From the NCBI RefSeq assembly GCF_028875915.1, contig NZ_JAPEHW010000003.1, forward strand, positions 1 through 64,000: a DNA stretch of 64,000 bases. Reading direction: 5' to 3'. The notes beneath the pieces are model-generated. The model was not told the origin of the DNA. It did not search any database and saw only the letters and a list, made by a program, of their open reading frames with translations. The stretch comes from Pseudoalteromonas sp. G4. Its GTDB lineage: Bacteria > Pseudomonadota > Gammaproteobacteria > Enterobacterales > Alteromonadaceae. Position 1 is the stretch's first letter; the number at the start of each line of letters is the position of its first letter. A program made the translations under genes and the position numbers. Shown in pieces: positions 35,120-43,827 of this stretch.

Positions 35120-35968
35120 TTATTTTAGATCTAACACCGCTTTTGTATTGGCTAAAAAGGTCTGCGACACTGGCACTTCGGTGCCGTTTTGCAAAACAAG
35201 AATAAGCTTGCGCCCGTCTTTTTTGGTATCTACCACCGCGTCTTTGGCAACCCACCAAGAGCGATGTGTTTGAAAACCGTCATAATGCTCCAGCTTGCTA
35301 AGTGCATCTTTAAAACGCATTAATAACAGGTGTTCGCCTTTATCTGTTTTTACATTTAAGTAATGGTCGTCCATTTGCAAACAAATTAACTTGCCGCGTT
35401 TGGCAATCGGTAGCTCATTAATCAAAGATTCGATTGACTGGTTTTGAATGGTATCGACTTTTTCAGATTCAAGGGCCAGTTCTTCAGCACTTTCTTTTAG
35501 CTGTTGATGTTGCTGCAACATCAGCGATTTGATTGAACTTACCCCCGCAATAATACCGCCAATAAATAAACTCGCTAAAAACGACAACGGCAGTGATTGC
35601 CAATAATTGTCAAACGAGTCAAAAAACTGGGCAATAATAAACGGCGCTAATAACCCCATTAAAAAGCTCGCAGCAAGTGTCGAAATCACTAAGTGCATTG
35701 CTGAATTATTAATTGGTTCGGGTAACACTCGAATAAGCCATCGTGACAAAAAGAACATGGTTGGCGAATAAACCGCGTAGCCCGTAAAACAAATCACCGT
35801 CCAAAAAGTCCCTGCGTACACCATATCAACTTGATGCATGCCAAACGGTCTTAGAAAGGTTAAAAACATTACAAAAATCGCCACAACCAGCGCATCAGTG
35901 AGTATATCCCTCACTTGCCAAAACTCTGTTAAATACTGATTTTGTTGATTTATTTCACGATTCGCCAA
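35120..35968 (-). CDS. Membrane-bound LytTR transcriptional regulator
   Basis: A 282-residue protein. Four membrane helices occupy about residues 22-150, followed by a coiled-coil segment (about 150-180, rich in Gln, Glu, Lys) and a LytTR DNA-binding domain (about 185-282; GKLICLQMDDHYLNVKTDKG, then THRSWWVAKDAVVD). It is a membrane-anchored regulator without a receiver domain. It diverges from the DUF2141 and carotenoid oxygenase genes and probably controls them. Its signal is unknown. Confidence 0.85.
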   Translation of the reverse strand: MANREINQQNQYLTEFWQVRDILTDALVVAIFVMFLTFLRPFGMHQVDMVYAGTFWTVICFTGYAVYSPTMFFLSRWLIRVLPEPINNSAMHLVISTLAASFLMGLLAPFIIAQFFDSFDNYWQSLPLSFLASLFIGGIIAGVSSIKSLMLQQHQQLKESAEELALESEKVDTIQNQSIESLINELPIAKRGKLICLQMDDHYLNVKTDKGEHLLLMRFKDALSKLEHYDGFQTHRSWWVAKDAVVDTKKDGRKLILVLQNGTEVPVSQTFLANTKAVLDLK

Positions 35969-36015
35969 TTGAACACCATTACTTTTGACTTATTTTACGA
36001 AGTTTTCAGCTGCAC

Positions 36016-36029
36016 TGACGAAAGCGTCA
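36016..36029. promoter_or_regulatory. Inverted repeat in the LytTR/DUF2141 divergent region
   Basis: TGACG-AAAG-CGTCA is a perfect dyad between the divergent genes. It could be an operator; LytTR proteins usually use direct repeats, so the binding protein is uncertain. Confidence 0.4.
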
Positions 36030-36113
36030 TTGTTGCATTAAAAAAATCACTTTAACGTTTACCTCACGAGCAAATAACCGCTCGAATTATTTACTCAAAT
36101 ATAAGGACAAACA

Positions 36114-36533
36114 ATGAAACTTTTAAAACTATGCGTAATTGCTTTAAACCTTTTTATTCTACCTATATACGCGCAAACCGTGCAATTTAATATTGAGGCG
36201 GTTAAACATAGCAACGGCAAACTCTTTGTGCAGTTGTTCCAAGGAGAAGAAAACTACAAAAAAGGTAAAGCGTATAACGCAACTATTGTAAGCGCTAAAC
36301 AAGGTAACGTAACGGTAACATTTAACGATGTAGTACCCGGTGACTACGCCATTCGTTTTTTCCATGATGAAAATGATAACGGCAGCCTAGATACCAATAT
36401 GTTTCGCATTCCCGTTGAAGGTTATGGCTTTTCGAATGATGCGACTGTGAACTTTGGCCCACCAAGCTATCGCGAAATGGCATTTGCAGTTGCGGATACC
36501 CCAGTTACTAACAGCTCAAAAGTAAATTACTAA
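36114..36533 (+). CDS. DUF2141 exported protein
   Basis: A 139-residue protein with a signal peptide ending YAQ. It matches the DUF2141 family: an N-terminal strand VQFNIEAVKHSNGKLFVQLF, the FNDVVPGDYAIRFFHDENDNGSLDTNMF core, and a final Tyr-Gly-Phe-Ser-Asn region. The DENDNGSLD loop looks calcium-binding. Family function is unknown; it is often encoded beside carotenoid oxygenases, LytTR regulators or lipid enzymes. It precedes the oxygenase gene by 11 bases in an operon. Confidence 0.85.
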   Translation: MKLLKLCVIALNLFILPIYAQTVQFNIEAVKHSNGKLFVQLFQGEENYKKGKAYNATIVSAKQGNVTVTFNDVVPGDYAIRFFHDENDNGSLDTNMFRIPVEGYGFSNDATVNFGPPSYREMAFAVADTPVTNSSKVNY

Positions 36534-36544
36534 GGAAAGTCATC

Positions 36545-38065
36545 ATGCAGCGAAGAGACGCAATTAAAAGCTTATTAGGTCTATCAGTGGTAGCTGGCTG
36601 CTCTGCGCTGCCAGCCTTTGCAAATTTGCCGCAGGCACAAAACGACCTTTTAAAACTTAACGCCGAGCTTTTTAAAAAAGCAAAAGCTCGAAACCCCAAT
36701 TTAATTGGCTTTGAAGGTGTAACTCATAATTTACATTTGCAACAGCTAACTATTGAAGGCGCGTTGCCACATGATTTTAGGGGGGCATTTTATCGCAATG
36801 GCCCAGCGGTGCATCAGCGCAACAATCAACGTTACCTGCACTTGTTTGAAGGTGATGGCATGATCCAACAATTTAGCTTTACTGAGCGCGGTATCTCCCA
36901 TCAGGGTAAGTTTGTGCAAACCGCTAAATATCAAAAAGAGCAAGCAGCTAATAAATTTTTATTTTCAGGCCCAGATAGCAAACTGCAAAACAGCCTATCG
37001 GTTAATAGCCCTGATGCAATTAACACAGCCAACACTAATGTGATCCCAGTAAATGGCGAGCTTTGGGCCCTTTGGGAAGCAGGCTCTGCAACAGCACTTG
37101 ATGCCACCAGCCTAGCAACCAAGGGTGTTGTCAATTTAGGCAAAAACACGCGCTTCGGCAACAGCTTAAAAGGCCTGCCTTTTTCGGCGCATCCTAAAAT
37201 TGACGCCGATGGCAGTATTTGGAATTTTGGCAGCACCATCAATGGCGACATTGTGCTCTATCACATCAATAAATTCGGTATCACACAAAAAGTAAATTTG
37301 CTGCAAAGTGGCTATCGTGGTGGCATGCTGCATGATTTTCTAATTACACAGCATCATGTGCTCTTAATTTTGCCGTCGCTTGAACGAGATAAAACCGACG
37401 AGCGCTTTTTTGGTGCTATCCGCTTTAATAAACAGCAACCAATGCGCGTATTGGTAGTTGATAAAAACACCCTTACTTTAAAACGCGAATACCAGTTAGA
37501 TGCTGGCTTTGTTTTTCACTTTGGTAATGCATGGGAAGATGCAACAGGCACTATTCGCTTTGATGCAAGCCTTTACCCGAATATTGAAACCTTGCATTAC
37601 ATGAGCGATTTAATGCGCGGTGTAACTAGTGAAGCGGCCCCTGCCAACACCGTATTGTTCAAGCTGCATCCAAATGGTACTAGCGATAAGCAAATTATTG
37701 ATGGCATCAGTGAGTTCCCGCGCGTGTACGATCATTTAACAGGGTTACAAAATAATTTACTAGTGACTTTATCATCGGTAACAAGTGATGTGTGGAGCGA
37801 CAGTGTGCGCGTGGTTAATGTAAATAATGGCAAACAAGATACCTTTGTTTATGGCGAAGACTTTTTAGTTGAAGAGCATGTGATTTTTGATAAGTCACAA
37901 CAAGAAGGAAACGGCTATTTAGTCGGCACAGCGCTTCATGTGCCATCAAAACGCACCTGCGTTAATATTTTCAAAATAGGTCATGTTAGTGATGGGCCCA
38001 TTTGCCGCGCTTGGCTGCCTTACACCTTACCACTTGGGTTTCACGGTAATTTTATGGCGGTTTAA
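36545..38065 (+). CDS. Carotenoid oxygenase (RPE65/lignostilbene dioxygenase family), exported
   Basis: A 506-residue enzyme with a twin-arginine-like signal (MQRRDAIKSLLGLSVVAG, then a Cys, so possibly a lipoprotein). The seven-bladed propeller of the family contains an iron held by four His. Candidates are in FSAHPKIDADG, MLHDFLITQHH, FVFHFGNAWED and the final GFHGNFMAV. It would cleave a conjugated double bond of a carotenoid, retinoid-like or stilbene substrate with O2. Its likely substrate here is unknown. It is second in the operon behind DUF2141 and divergent from the LytTR gene. Confidence 0.9.
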   Translation: MQRRDAIKSLLGLSVVAGCSALPAFANLPQAQNDLLKLNAELFKKAKARNPNLIGFEGVTHNLHLQQLTIEGALPHDFRGAFYRNGPAVHQRNNQRYLHLFEGDGMIQQFSFTERGISHQGKFVQTAKYQKEQAANKFLFSGPDSKLQNSLSVNSPDAINTANTNVIPVNGELWALWEAGSATALDATSLATKGVVNLGKNTRFGNSLKGLPFSAHPKIDADGSIWNFGSTINGDIVLYHINKFGITQKVNLLQSGYRGGMLHDFLITQHHVLLILPSLERDKTDERFFGAIRFNKQQPMRVLVVDKNTLTLKREYQLDAGFVFHFGNAWEDATGTIRFDASLYPNIETLHYMSDLMRGVTSEAAPANTVLFKLHPNGTSDKQIIDGISEFPRVYDHLTGLQNNLLVTLSSVTSDVWSDSVRVVNVNNGKQDTFVYGEDFLVEEHVIFDKSQQEGNGYLVGTALHVPSKRTCVNIFKIGHVSDGPICRAWLPYTLPLGFHGNFMAV

Positions 38066-38071
38066 CAATTC

Positions 38072-38100
38072 TTGACAATGCTTTATGGTGAACTTATTTA
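38072..38100 (+). promoter_or_regulatory. Sigma-70 promoter for the SIMPL-domain gene
   Basis: A perfect -35 TTGACA (38072-38077) is followed, 17 bases later, by TATTTA (38095-38100); a TATAAT at 38099-38104 would need a 21-base spacer. The gene starts at 38145. Confidence 0.55.
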
Positions 38101-38144
38101 TAATTCGTATCTCAAAACAGAGACTTATTTAAAAAGGACGCACC

Positions 38145-38873
38145 ATGAAGCCATTGTTTTATCTATCGCTATTAGCCCTTTCAAGTTTTGCATTTGCCAA
38201 CAGCCCGTTGCCCAATCACCGACATATTGCCATTACAGGCTACGGTGAAACTTCAGTAAAACCCGATATCGCAATTTTGCATTTATCGGTAGAGCATACT
38301 GATAAAAAAAGTGCAGAAGCGAAAGCTGAAGTAGATAAACGCTTTAATGCGCTGTTAAAAGGCTTAAAAAAGTTTGATATCAAAGAAAGCGACATTGTTG
38401 CATCGCGCATTGCCACGTCACCACGCTATGAATACTCTCAACAGCAACGTAAACAATTGCATGTGGGTTATTCAGCTAATCGCACCATCAAAGTTACGGT
38501 AAACGATTTAAACCTGCTAAGTGATGTAATGGACTTAGCACTAAGTGTTGAAGTAAATCAAATCCAACATCTTGAGATGGCATCATCAAAAGAAGAAGAG
38601 TTACAACAAAAAGCCGTTGAACTTGCCATTGAAAACGCAAAAAGCAATGGCGCTGCACTTGCCAACGCATTTGGTGCATCAATTGGCAAAGTTTATAGTA
38701 TTGATGCTCAAAATCACGAACAAATCAGGCACTATAGTAATATGGAAAAAATGGGCAACGCCCGAATGATAAGTGCCGATATGGGCTCAGTATCGCCAGG
38801 CACTTATCTACAAGATGAGTTAACCTTTAAAGCCACAATTAATGTGGTATTTGATATTAAAAGTAAGTCATAA
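38145..38873 (+). CDS. SIMPL-domain (DUF541/YggE-like) periplasmic protein
   Basis: A 242-residue protein with a signal peptide (about 18 residues, ending AFA). It matches the SIMPL/DUF541 family of oligomeric periplasmic proteins such as YggE: ITGYGETSVKPDIAILHLSVE at the start, then VSANRTIKVTVNDL and the ALANAFGASIGKVYSI segment. YggE-type proteins reduce oxidative stress and form ring assemblies. A strong -35 lies upstream and a strong terminator follows, so it is monocistronic. Confidence 0.85.
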   Translation: MKPLFYLSLLALSSFAFANSPLPNHRHIAITGYGETSVKPDIAILHLSVEHTDKKSAEAKAEVDKRFNALLKGLKKFDIKESDIVASRIATSPRYEYSQQQRKQLHVGYSANRTIKVTVNDLNLLSDVMDLALSVEVNQIQHLEMASSKEEELQQKAVELAIENAKSNGAALANAFGASIGKVYSIDAQNHEQIRHYSNMEKMGNARMISADMGSVSPGTYLQDELTFKATINVVFDIKSKS

Positions 38874-38903
38874 CATTTGTTTTCATCTAACCAATAGTAA
38901 CTT

Positions 38904-38940
38904 GCTGAGCAACGCCACATCGTTGCTCAGCTAATTTTTA
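38904..38940 (+). terminator. Strong terminator after the SIMPL gene
   Basis: A perfect 11-base stem (GCTGAGCAACG and its complement) with a six-base loop is followed by TAATTTTTA. Confidence 0.85.
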
Positions 38941-38951
38941 CATAAAGAATA

Positions 38952-39257
38952 ATGCGCAAATCAGATAAAAAAATTGATAACTCTATTCGCCAAGCGCTAA
39001 CTGCTCTTTGCGAAAACCACTTAAAAGATCTTTCAGGCTTTTGTTGGATTACTCATACCGTAAACTACCAAAAGTTCCCACAAAGCCTGCAAATCACTTG
39101 TGTATTTGAACACGACGACGCTTTAAACCATTTTATGAAAAGTGATGAATTAAATAGCACCAAAGCACGTATTTTTAATGCGCTTAGCCCGTTAGATATT
39201 AAACAAAATATACTAAACCAATGCATTTACTTTACCACCCAGCAAAAAGCGCCTTAA
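38952..39257 (+). CDS. Conserved small protein, 101 aa
   Basis: A soluble 101-residue protein starting MRKSDKKIDNSIRQALT. It has a GFCWITHTVNYQKFPQSLQITCVFE stretch and resembles a widespread gammaproteobacterial family sometimes labelled as a Fis-type regulator; I see no helix-turn-helix that would justify that label. It follows the terminator by only 12 bases and precedes a small exported protein by 32 bases. Function unknown. Confidence 0.6.
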   Translation: MRKSDKKIDNSIRQALTALCENHLKDLSGFCWITHTVNYQKFPQSLQITCVFEHDDALNHFMKSDELNSTKARIFNALSPLDIKQNILNQCIYFTTQQKAP

Positions 39258-39288
39258 CGGCGTTTGCCATTATTAACTAGGAACTCTT

Positions 39289-39687
39289 ATGCTTCGATTT
39301 TTTAGCCTTTTATTATGTATCTTGCCATTTTTAGTAAGCGCCAACGAAGATGTGATAAGCGTTGACCGCGTGGTACCCAATAGCATTGAACTGGCGTTTC
39401 CCAATGAGCGTAATATTGAGCCTGAACTCAGTGATTTTCAAATAAACAATTTTATTTTAATGAGTAACGATGAGGGCGAGCGCTTTGCCGTCGTCACGAT
39501 TAAAAACCTATCTAGCGGTTCACGTACGTTAAATCACAACCATTTAATGGCGCAGGTAAGTAATGGTGCACGTATTAATCCATTGCCGTTTAAACACGCT
39601 TTTAATGGCGATGAAACCGTATCACTCACTATCAATTTTGGTGAAAGTAAATTTCCTTTACTGACGGTTTATACCCGTACAAAATAG
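39289..39687 (+). CDS. Small exported protein, unknown
   Basis: A 132-residue protein with a signal peptide (cleaved after VSA) and a beta-rich mature part of about 115 residues (FAVVTIKNLSSGSRTLNHNHLMAQVSNGARINP). The sequence looks like an immunoglobulin-like or cupredoxin-like sandwich, but no metal ligands stand out. GGAAC lies before the ATG. Probably in the same transcript as the neighbours. Function unknown. Confidence 0.6.
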   Translation: MLRFFSLLLCILPFLVSANEDVISVDRVVPNSIELAFPNERNIEPELSDFQINNFILMSNDEGERFAVVTIKNLSSGSRTLNHNHLMAQVSNGARINPLPFKHAFNGDETVSLTINFGESKFPLLTVYTRTK

Positions 39688-39718
39688 CTAAATACGGCAC
39701 AAATAAGGAAGCCTAAAG

Positions 39719-40258
39719 ATGTTAAATTGCCACAATACCGGTTTAATCATTGTTGATATTCAAGGAAAATTAGCCACATTAATGGATGGCGGCGAGCAAT
39801 ACATTAATCACTGCCAAGCACTTATTGGCGGTGCCAAAGAGCTCAATTTACCGATTATATGGCTTGAACAAAACCCTGAAAAACTGGGTAACACGCACCC
39901 TAACATCGCTTCTTTATTAGATGGCATCAACCCGATTACCAAATACACTTTTGACGCTTGCCGCGAGCCAAGCTTTCTTGCGGCCATCGCCAAAGAAAAC
40001 AAACCCAATTGGCTCATTTGCGGAATTGAGGCGCATATTTGTGTATATCAAACTGCCGCGAGTCTTTTACAAAATAACTACCAAGTACATTTAGTGAGTG
40101 ACTGTATTGCATCGCGCAAACTTGAAAACAAACAGCTCGCAGTTAATAAATTGCAACATCTGGGCGCACACATTACAGGCCTTGAAATGGCGTTATTTGA
40201 ACTGGTCAAAGACTGCCGCGATGAGCGTTTTAAAACCATTTTAAATTTAATTAAGTGA
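39719..40258 (+). CDS. Isochorismatase-family cysteine hydrolase
   Basis: A 179-residue hydrolase with the family fold: the Asp of the catalytic triad in IIVDIQGKL (about residue 13), a Lys in the TKYTFDA loop, and the nucleophilic Cys in CGIEAHICVYQTA (second Cys, about residue 108). Such enzymes hydrolyse amide or ester bonds, for example nicotinamide or N-carbamoyl compounds. It has no signal peptide and lacks neighbours of a clear pathway, so the substrate is not identified. AAGGAAG precedes the ATG. Confidence 0.85.
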   Translation: MLNCHNTGLIIVDIQGKLATLMDGGEQYINHCQALIGGAKELNLPIIWLEQNPEKLGNTHPNIASLLDGINPITKYTFDACREPSFLAAIAKENKPNWLICGIEAHICVYQTAASLLQNNYQVHLVSDCIASRKLENKQLAVNKLQHLGAHITGLEMALFELVKDCRDERFKTILNLIK

Positions 40259-40321
40259 CCTTCTCGCTGACAAAGCAATTGTGTTAGGCTGTGATGGTGT
40301 ATCTAATAAGTAGTTTGAATA

Positions 40322-40549
40322 ATGATCCCGAGTAAGTATCAACGCTTTGTTTTTGCCTTTTTTATGGCGCTTTTAATGTCATGTCTAATGTCATTTGTTA
40401 TCACATTATTTAATGTTGGATTAGTTGATAACGTTCTGACCATTTGGTTAAAAGCATGGGCATTCGCCTTTGTTGTTGCCTTTCCAGCTGTTACCTTAGT
40501 AGCACCCGTTGTGGCAAAGCTTACTCAATTTGTATTAGCCAAAGATTAG
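40322..40549 (+). CDS. DUF2798 membrane protein
   Basis: A 75-residue protein with two membrane helices (about residues 8-30 and 42-65) and the family pattern SFVITLFNVGL then AWAFAFVVAFPAVTLVAPVV. The DUF2798 family is common in gammaproteobacteria with no known function. It lies 18 bases before the YtoQ gene. Confidence 0.75.
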   Translation: MIPSKYQRFVFAFFMALLMSCLMSFVITLFNVGLVDNVLTIWLKAWAFAFVVAFPAVTLVAPVVAKLTQFVLAKD

Positions 40550-40567
40550 ACGTGTAAGGAGCACAAA

Positions 40568-41002
40568 ATGAAAGTATATTTATCAGGTGAAATTCACAGC
40601 GACTGGCGCGAGCAAATCATTTCTGGCTGCCAAGCAAAAGGCCTCGATATTACCTTCGTTTCGCCCAATACCGACCATGAATCCAGTGATGCTGCAGGCG
40701 ATTGCCTAGGTGAAGAAGATAATTCATTTTGGCGCGATCATAAGTCAGCAAAAGTAAACGCCATTCGTATTCAAAACGCCATAAAATCATGTGATTTAGC
40801 GATTATTCGCTTTGGTGACAAATACAAACAATGGAATGCGGCGTTTGATGCGGGTTACTGCGCAGCATTAGGCAAACCTTACATTACACTGCATAGCGAA
40901 GACATTGTGCATGCATTAAAAGAAGTCGACGGCAGTGCGCAAGCTTGGGCGACGTCACCATCACAAATTGTCGAAATTTTAGCGTACACACTGAATCCAT
41001 GA
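40568..41002 (+). CDS. YtoQ-family protein
   Basis: A 144-residue protein matching YtoQ: the N-terminus MKVYLSGEIHSDWREQI, then PNTDHESSDAAGDCLGEE and FDAGYCAALGKPYITLH. The fold resembles nucleoside deoxyribosyltransferases and other nucleotide-binding families (DxA-type loop and SGEIHS start), but activity is not established. Its stop codon overlaps the ATG of the next gene (ATGA), so they are coupled. Family assignment is confident, function is not. Confidence 0.8.
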   Translation: MKVYLSGEIHSDWREQIISGCQAKGLDITFVSPNTDHESSDAAGDCLGEEDNSFWRDHKSAKVNAIRIQNAIKSCDLAIIRFGDKYKQWNAAFDAGYCAALGKPYITLHSEDIVHALKEVDGSAQAWATSPSQIVEILAYTLNP

Positions 41003-42084
41003 GCCTCAGTTTATTTGAGCCAATATCACTTGGCTCATTAACACTTAAAAACCGCATAGTAATGGCACCTATGACCCGTTCGCGTGCCACGCAACCGGGT
41101 AATATTCCTAACAATTTAATGGCGGAATATTATTCACAGCGTGCCAGTGCAGGCCTGATTATTACAGAAGGCGCGCCCATTTCACCCGTTGCACGCGGTT
41201 ATTCGCTTACACCCGGTATTTATACTGAAGCGCAAATAACTGGCTGGCAAAAAGTAACTCAGGCGGTACATGAGCGCGGTGGCAAAATCTTTATTCAGCT
41301 TTGGCATGTGGGCAGGCGTTCAAGTACTGCTATTGAAGGCTTACAGCCCTTGGCACCTTCAGCACTTAAAGAGCCCGATAAAGTATATGGCCCCATGGCT
41401 AATGGCGAGCTAGGCATGATAGACACCACAATGCCAAAAGCCATGGATTTAAGCGATATTCAAAACACAATTGATTACTTTGTGATTGCTGCAAAAAATG
41501 CCATGTTAGCAGGCTTTGATGGCGTTGAAATTCATGGTGCTCATGGTTATTTGCTTGATCAGTTTATGCGCCGATATACCAATCAGCGTAATGATCAATA
41601 CGGCGGCTCAATTGAAAATCGCATTCGCTTAACTGTCGATGTTTGCAACGCCGTTGCCAATGCTATTGGCAGTGATAAAGTGGGGCTGCGTATTTCACCA
41701 TTTGTTTCTAGTAGCTTCCAACAGCATGACAGTGAGATGCCAAAACTCACTCTTACACTTTTGAAGGCGCTCGCACCGTTACACTTAGCTTATTTGCATT
41801 TATCGGAAAATATTGGCAATTACCAACCGATTAGCGACTCATTTAGAAAGCAAATGCGTTTACTTTATCCGCACCCGATAATGCTTGCCGGCGGACTAAC
41901 ACAACACAGCGCGGAACAGCTTTTAAATCAAGGTTTTGCAGAGCTATTCGCGTTTGGTACAGCATATATTTGCAACCCAAATTTGGTAGAAAAAATGGCG
42001 GAAAATTTGCCATTAAACACCTTACCAAATGATGCTCACAATACATTTTATGGTGGTGGCAAAGAGGGTTATACCGATTATTGA
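40999..42084 (+). CDS. Old-yellow-enzyme family alkene reductase
   Basis: A 361-residue FMN enzyme of the NemA/OYE group. The FMN/substrate residues are visible: MAPMTRSRA near the N-terminus, QLWHVGRRS, GVEIHGAHGYLLDQFMRRYTNQRNDQYGGS (His-x-x-His-like pair that binds the substrate oxygen) and the late AGGLTQH. It reduces activated alkenes, nitro-esters or quinones with NAD(P)H. The ATG at 40999 overlaps the YtoQ stop and gives the usual N-terminal start SLFEPISLGSLTLKNR; the longer open frame is spurious. Confidence 0.9.
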   Translation: MSLSLFEPISLGSLTLKNRIVMAPMTRSRATQPGNIPNNLMAEYYSQRASAGLIITEGAPISPVARGYSLTPGIYTEAQITGWQKVTQAVHERGGKIFIQLWHVGRRSSTAIEGLQPLAPSALKEPDKVYGPMANGELGMIDTTMPKAMDLSDIQNTIDYFVIAAKNAMLAGFDGVEIHGAHGYLLDQFMRRYTNQRNDQYGGSIENRIRLTVDVCNAVANAIGSDKVGLRISPFVSSSFQQHDSEMPKLTLTLLKALAPLHLAYLHLSENIGNYQPISDSFRKQMRLLYPHPIMLAGGLTQHSAEQLLNQGFAELFAFGTAYICNPNLVEKMAENLPLNTLPNDAHNTFYGGGKEGYTDY

Positions 42085-42149
42085 AACATTTGCAGTTTCG
42101 AATAAAAGCAATTACTCTAAAAACTCTCACTCATCTACAAGGAATCAAG

Positions 42150-42626
42150 ATGAATAAAAAACTCCTTTTAATTTCACCTCTTATTGCAAGCTTAACGGCG
42201 TGCGCAATGTTCCCTTTCGAAAAAGACGTGAAAGACGGTCATTTCCGCGTTGAGAATTTTAGTTACGATCATATGAATGACACCAAAGAATACGTTTATT
42301 TAATGTGTCATAACAAAAAGCCTACGAGTTGGATTGCGGCAAGGCAATACCCAGCAGGCGAACACGACCTTTGGGTAAAAGCAACATATCAAAATGTCGG
42401 TGTTTTACACTCTTACCGAGAGGCTTACGTTAACTTCAAAATGGATTTCCCCGAAGGTGGTAATTACCAGCTTGCTCACGAAATTAATAATGAAAACATT
42501 TCGGTATGGTTACAAGATGTAGAGACTAAAGAAAAAGCCTCTGAAGTAATCACAAAGCCGCTTGCTCGTCACAATGTGGGTGATAACGGTAAGCTAATAC
42601 AGCAATGCAAACAAGGTACTGTATAA
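42150..42626 (+). CDS. Small lipoprotein, unknown
   Basis: A 158-residue protein with a lipobox (LIASLTACAMF; Cys about residue 18). The mature part contains a beta-rich domain with YVYLMCHNKKPTSWIAARQYPAGEHDLWVKATY and a YREAYVNFKMDFPEGGNY stretch. I recognise no family. The ATG at 42150 follows AAGGA (five to seven bases). It ends one base before the GNAT gene, so the two are likely co-transcribed. Confidence 0.65.
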   Translation: MNKKLLLISPLIASLTACAMFPFEKDVKDGHFRVENFSYDHMNDTKEYVYLMCHNKKPTSWIAARQYPAGEHDLWVKATYQNVGVLHSYREAYVNFKMDFPEGGNYQLAHEINNENISVWLQDVETKEKASEVITKPLARHNVGDNGKLIQQCKQGTV

Positions 42627-43169
42627 ATGCAATTTGAGCGTTTAGGGCAACATTCTCCTACTGAAATAACAACATTATTCACTCATGTGTTTAGTGATTC
42701 AGAAGGCGCAAATGCGGGCTTACAAATCGGTACATTAACTGACGAAATGCAGCGTGAATGTAATAGCGATGAATTAATGCCCTTTGTCGCTCATCAGCAA
42801 GGTACTTTATTTGCTGCTGTATTTTTTAGCCAGCTTTATTTCAAGCACCATAGCAAAATTAAAGCGATGATCTTATCGCCAATGGCGGTAGCGTCATCGC
42901 AGCAAGGTAAAGGCATTGGCCAAGAGTTAATCCGCTTTGCCTTAAACGACTTAAAAGCTCATGGCGTAGACTTTGTAGTGACCTATGGAGACCCACGTTT
43001 TTACAGCAAAACAGGTTTTGAACCGATTTCAGAACAACAACTTATCCCACCATTTACGCTGTCTTTCCCACACGGTTGGCAGGCTGTTTCTTTAACGGGT
43101 AAACCGCTCAATGAATTGGTTGGTGAAATACACTGTGTTGCACCACTTAACCAATCTCAGTATTGGTAA
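42627..43169 (+). CDS. GNAT-family N-acetyltransferase
   Basis: A 180-residue acetyltransferase. The acetyl-CoA motif A is LSPMAVASSQQGKGIGQELIRFAL (Q/R-x-x-G-x-G/A form), followed by a second acetyl-CoA strand and GDPRFYSKTGF, which fits the YhbS-type subgroup. Its substrate (protein or small amine) is unknown. It starts directly after the lipoprotein gene and precedes the racemase pseudogene. Confidence 0.8.
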   Translation: MQFERLGQHSPTEITTLFTHVFSDSEGANAGLQIGTLTDEMQRECNSDELMPFVAHQQGTLFAAVFFSQLYFKHHSKIKAMILSPMAVASSQQGKGIGQELIRFALNDLKAHGVDFVVTYGDPRFYSKTGFEPISEQQLIPPFTLSFPHGWQAVSLTGKPLNELVGEIHCVAPLNQSQYW

Positions 43170-43173
43170 CACA

Positions 43174-43823
43174 ATGAAAACAATAGGCCTTTTAGGTGGC
43201 ATGAGTTGGGAATCAACACTCAACTACTACAAAGCCATTAACCAAGGAGTTAAGGCTAAACTTGGCGGTTTAAATAGCGCACAAATCTTGCTGTACAGTG
43301 TTAATTTTGATCACATCGAAAAACTACAACGGGCAGGCGAATGGCAGCAAATGGGCGATATGCTCAGTAAGTCAGCACAAGATTTAGAAGCCGCAGGTGC
43401 CAACTGCTTGCTTATTTGCACCAACACTATGCATAAAGTGGCACATCAAATTGAGCAAGAAATTAAAATTCCATTAATACACATCGCCGATGCCACAGCG
43501 GCGCAGCTTATCAATGATGGTATTTCGCGCGTTGGGTTACTCGGTACCGCGTTTACTATGGAACAAGGCTTTTATAAAAATACGACCGTAGTTTTGTGCA
43601 TCGTGTTATTTATGACGAACTCTGCTTAGGTGAGATTAATCTTGATTCAAAAGAGCGCTACCTAAACATAATTAATAAGCTTTATCGCCAAGGTGCACAG
43701 GCAATCATTTTAGGCTGCACTGAAATTGCATTATTGGTGTCACAAAACGATACCGAAATTCCGCTTTACGACACCACGACTATTCACGCAGATGCTGCAG
43801 TGAAATTTGCACTCAAACCTTAA
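43174..43823 (+). pseudogene. Aspartate/glutamate racemase-family protein, broken
   Basis: Two frames together spell an Asp/Glu racemase (RacX/YgeA-type). The first (from ATG 43174, MKTIGLLGGMSWEST) includes the N-terminal catalytic Cys region (LLICTNTMH) and ends at GTAFTMEQGFYK. The second resumes from about 43596 with HRVIYDELCLGEI and carries the second catalytic Cys (ILGCTEI). Between them the expected roughly 20 residues are missing and the frame is lost, so an internal deletion near 43580-43600 of a non-multiple of three explains the gene. The product would be truncated. It follows a GNAT gene and is convergent with the next gene. Confidence 0.8.
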
Positions 43824-43827
43824 CGAG

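Noticed and set aside
38099..38104. TATAAT as the -10 element for the SIMPL gene
   Set aside because: Its distance to TTGACA is 21 bases; the 17-base alternative TATTTA fits better.
38952..39257. Fis-type transcription factor label
   Set aside because: No helix-turn-helix is visible; the label appears to be unsupported.
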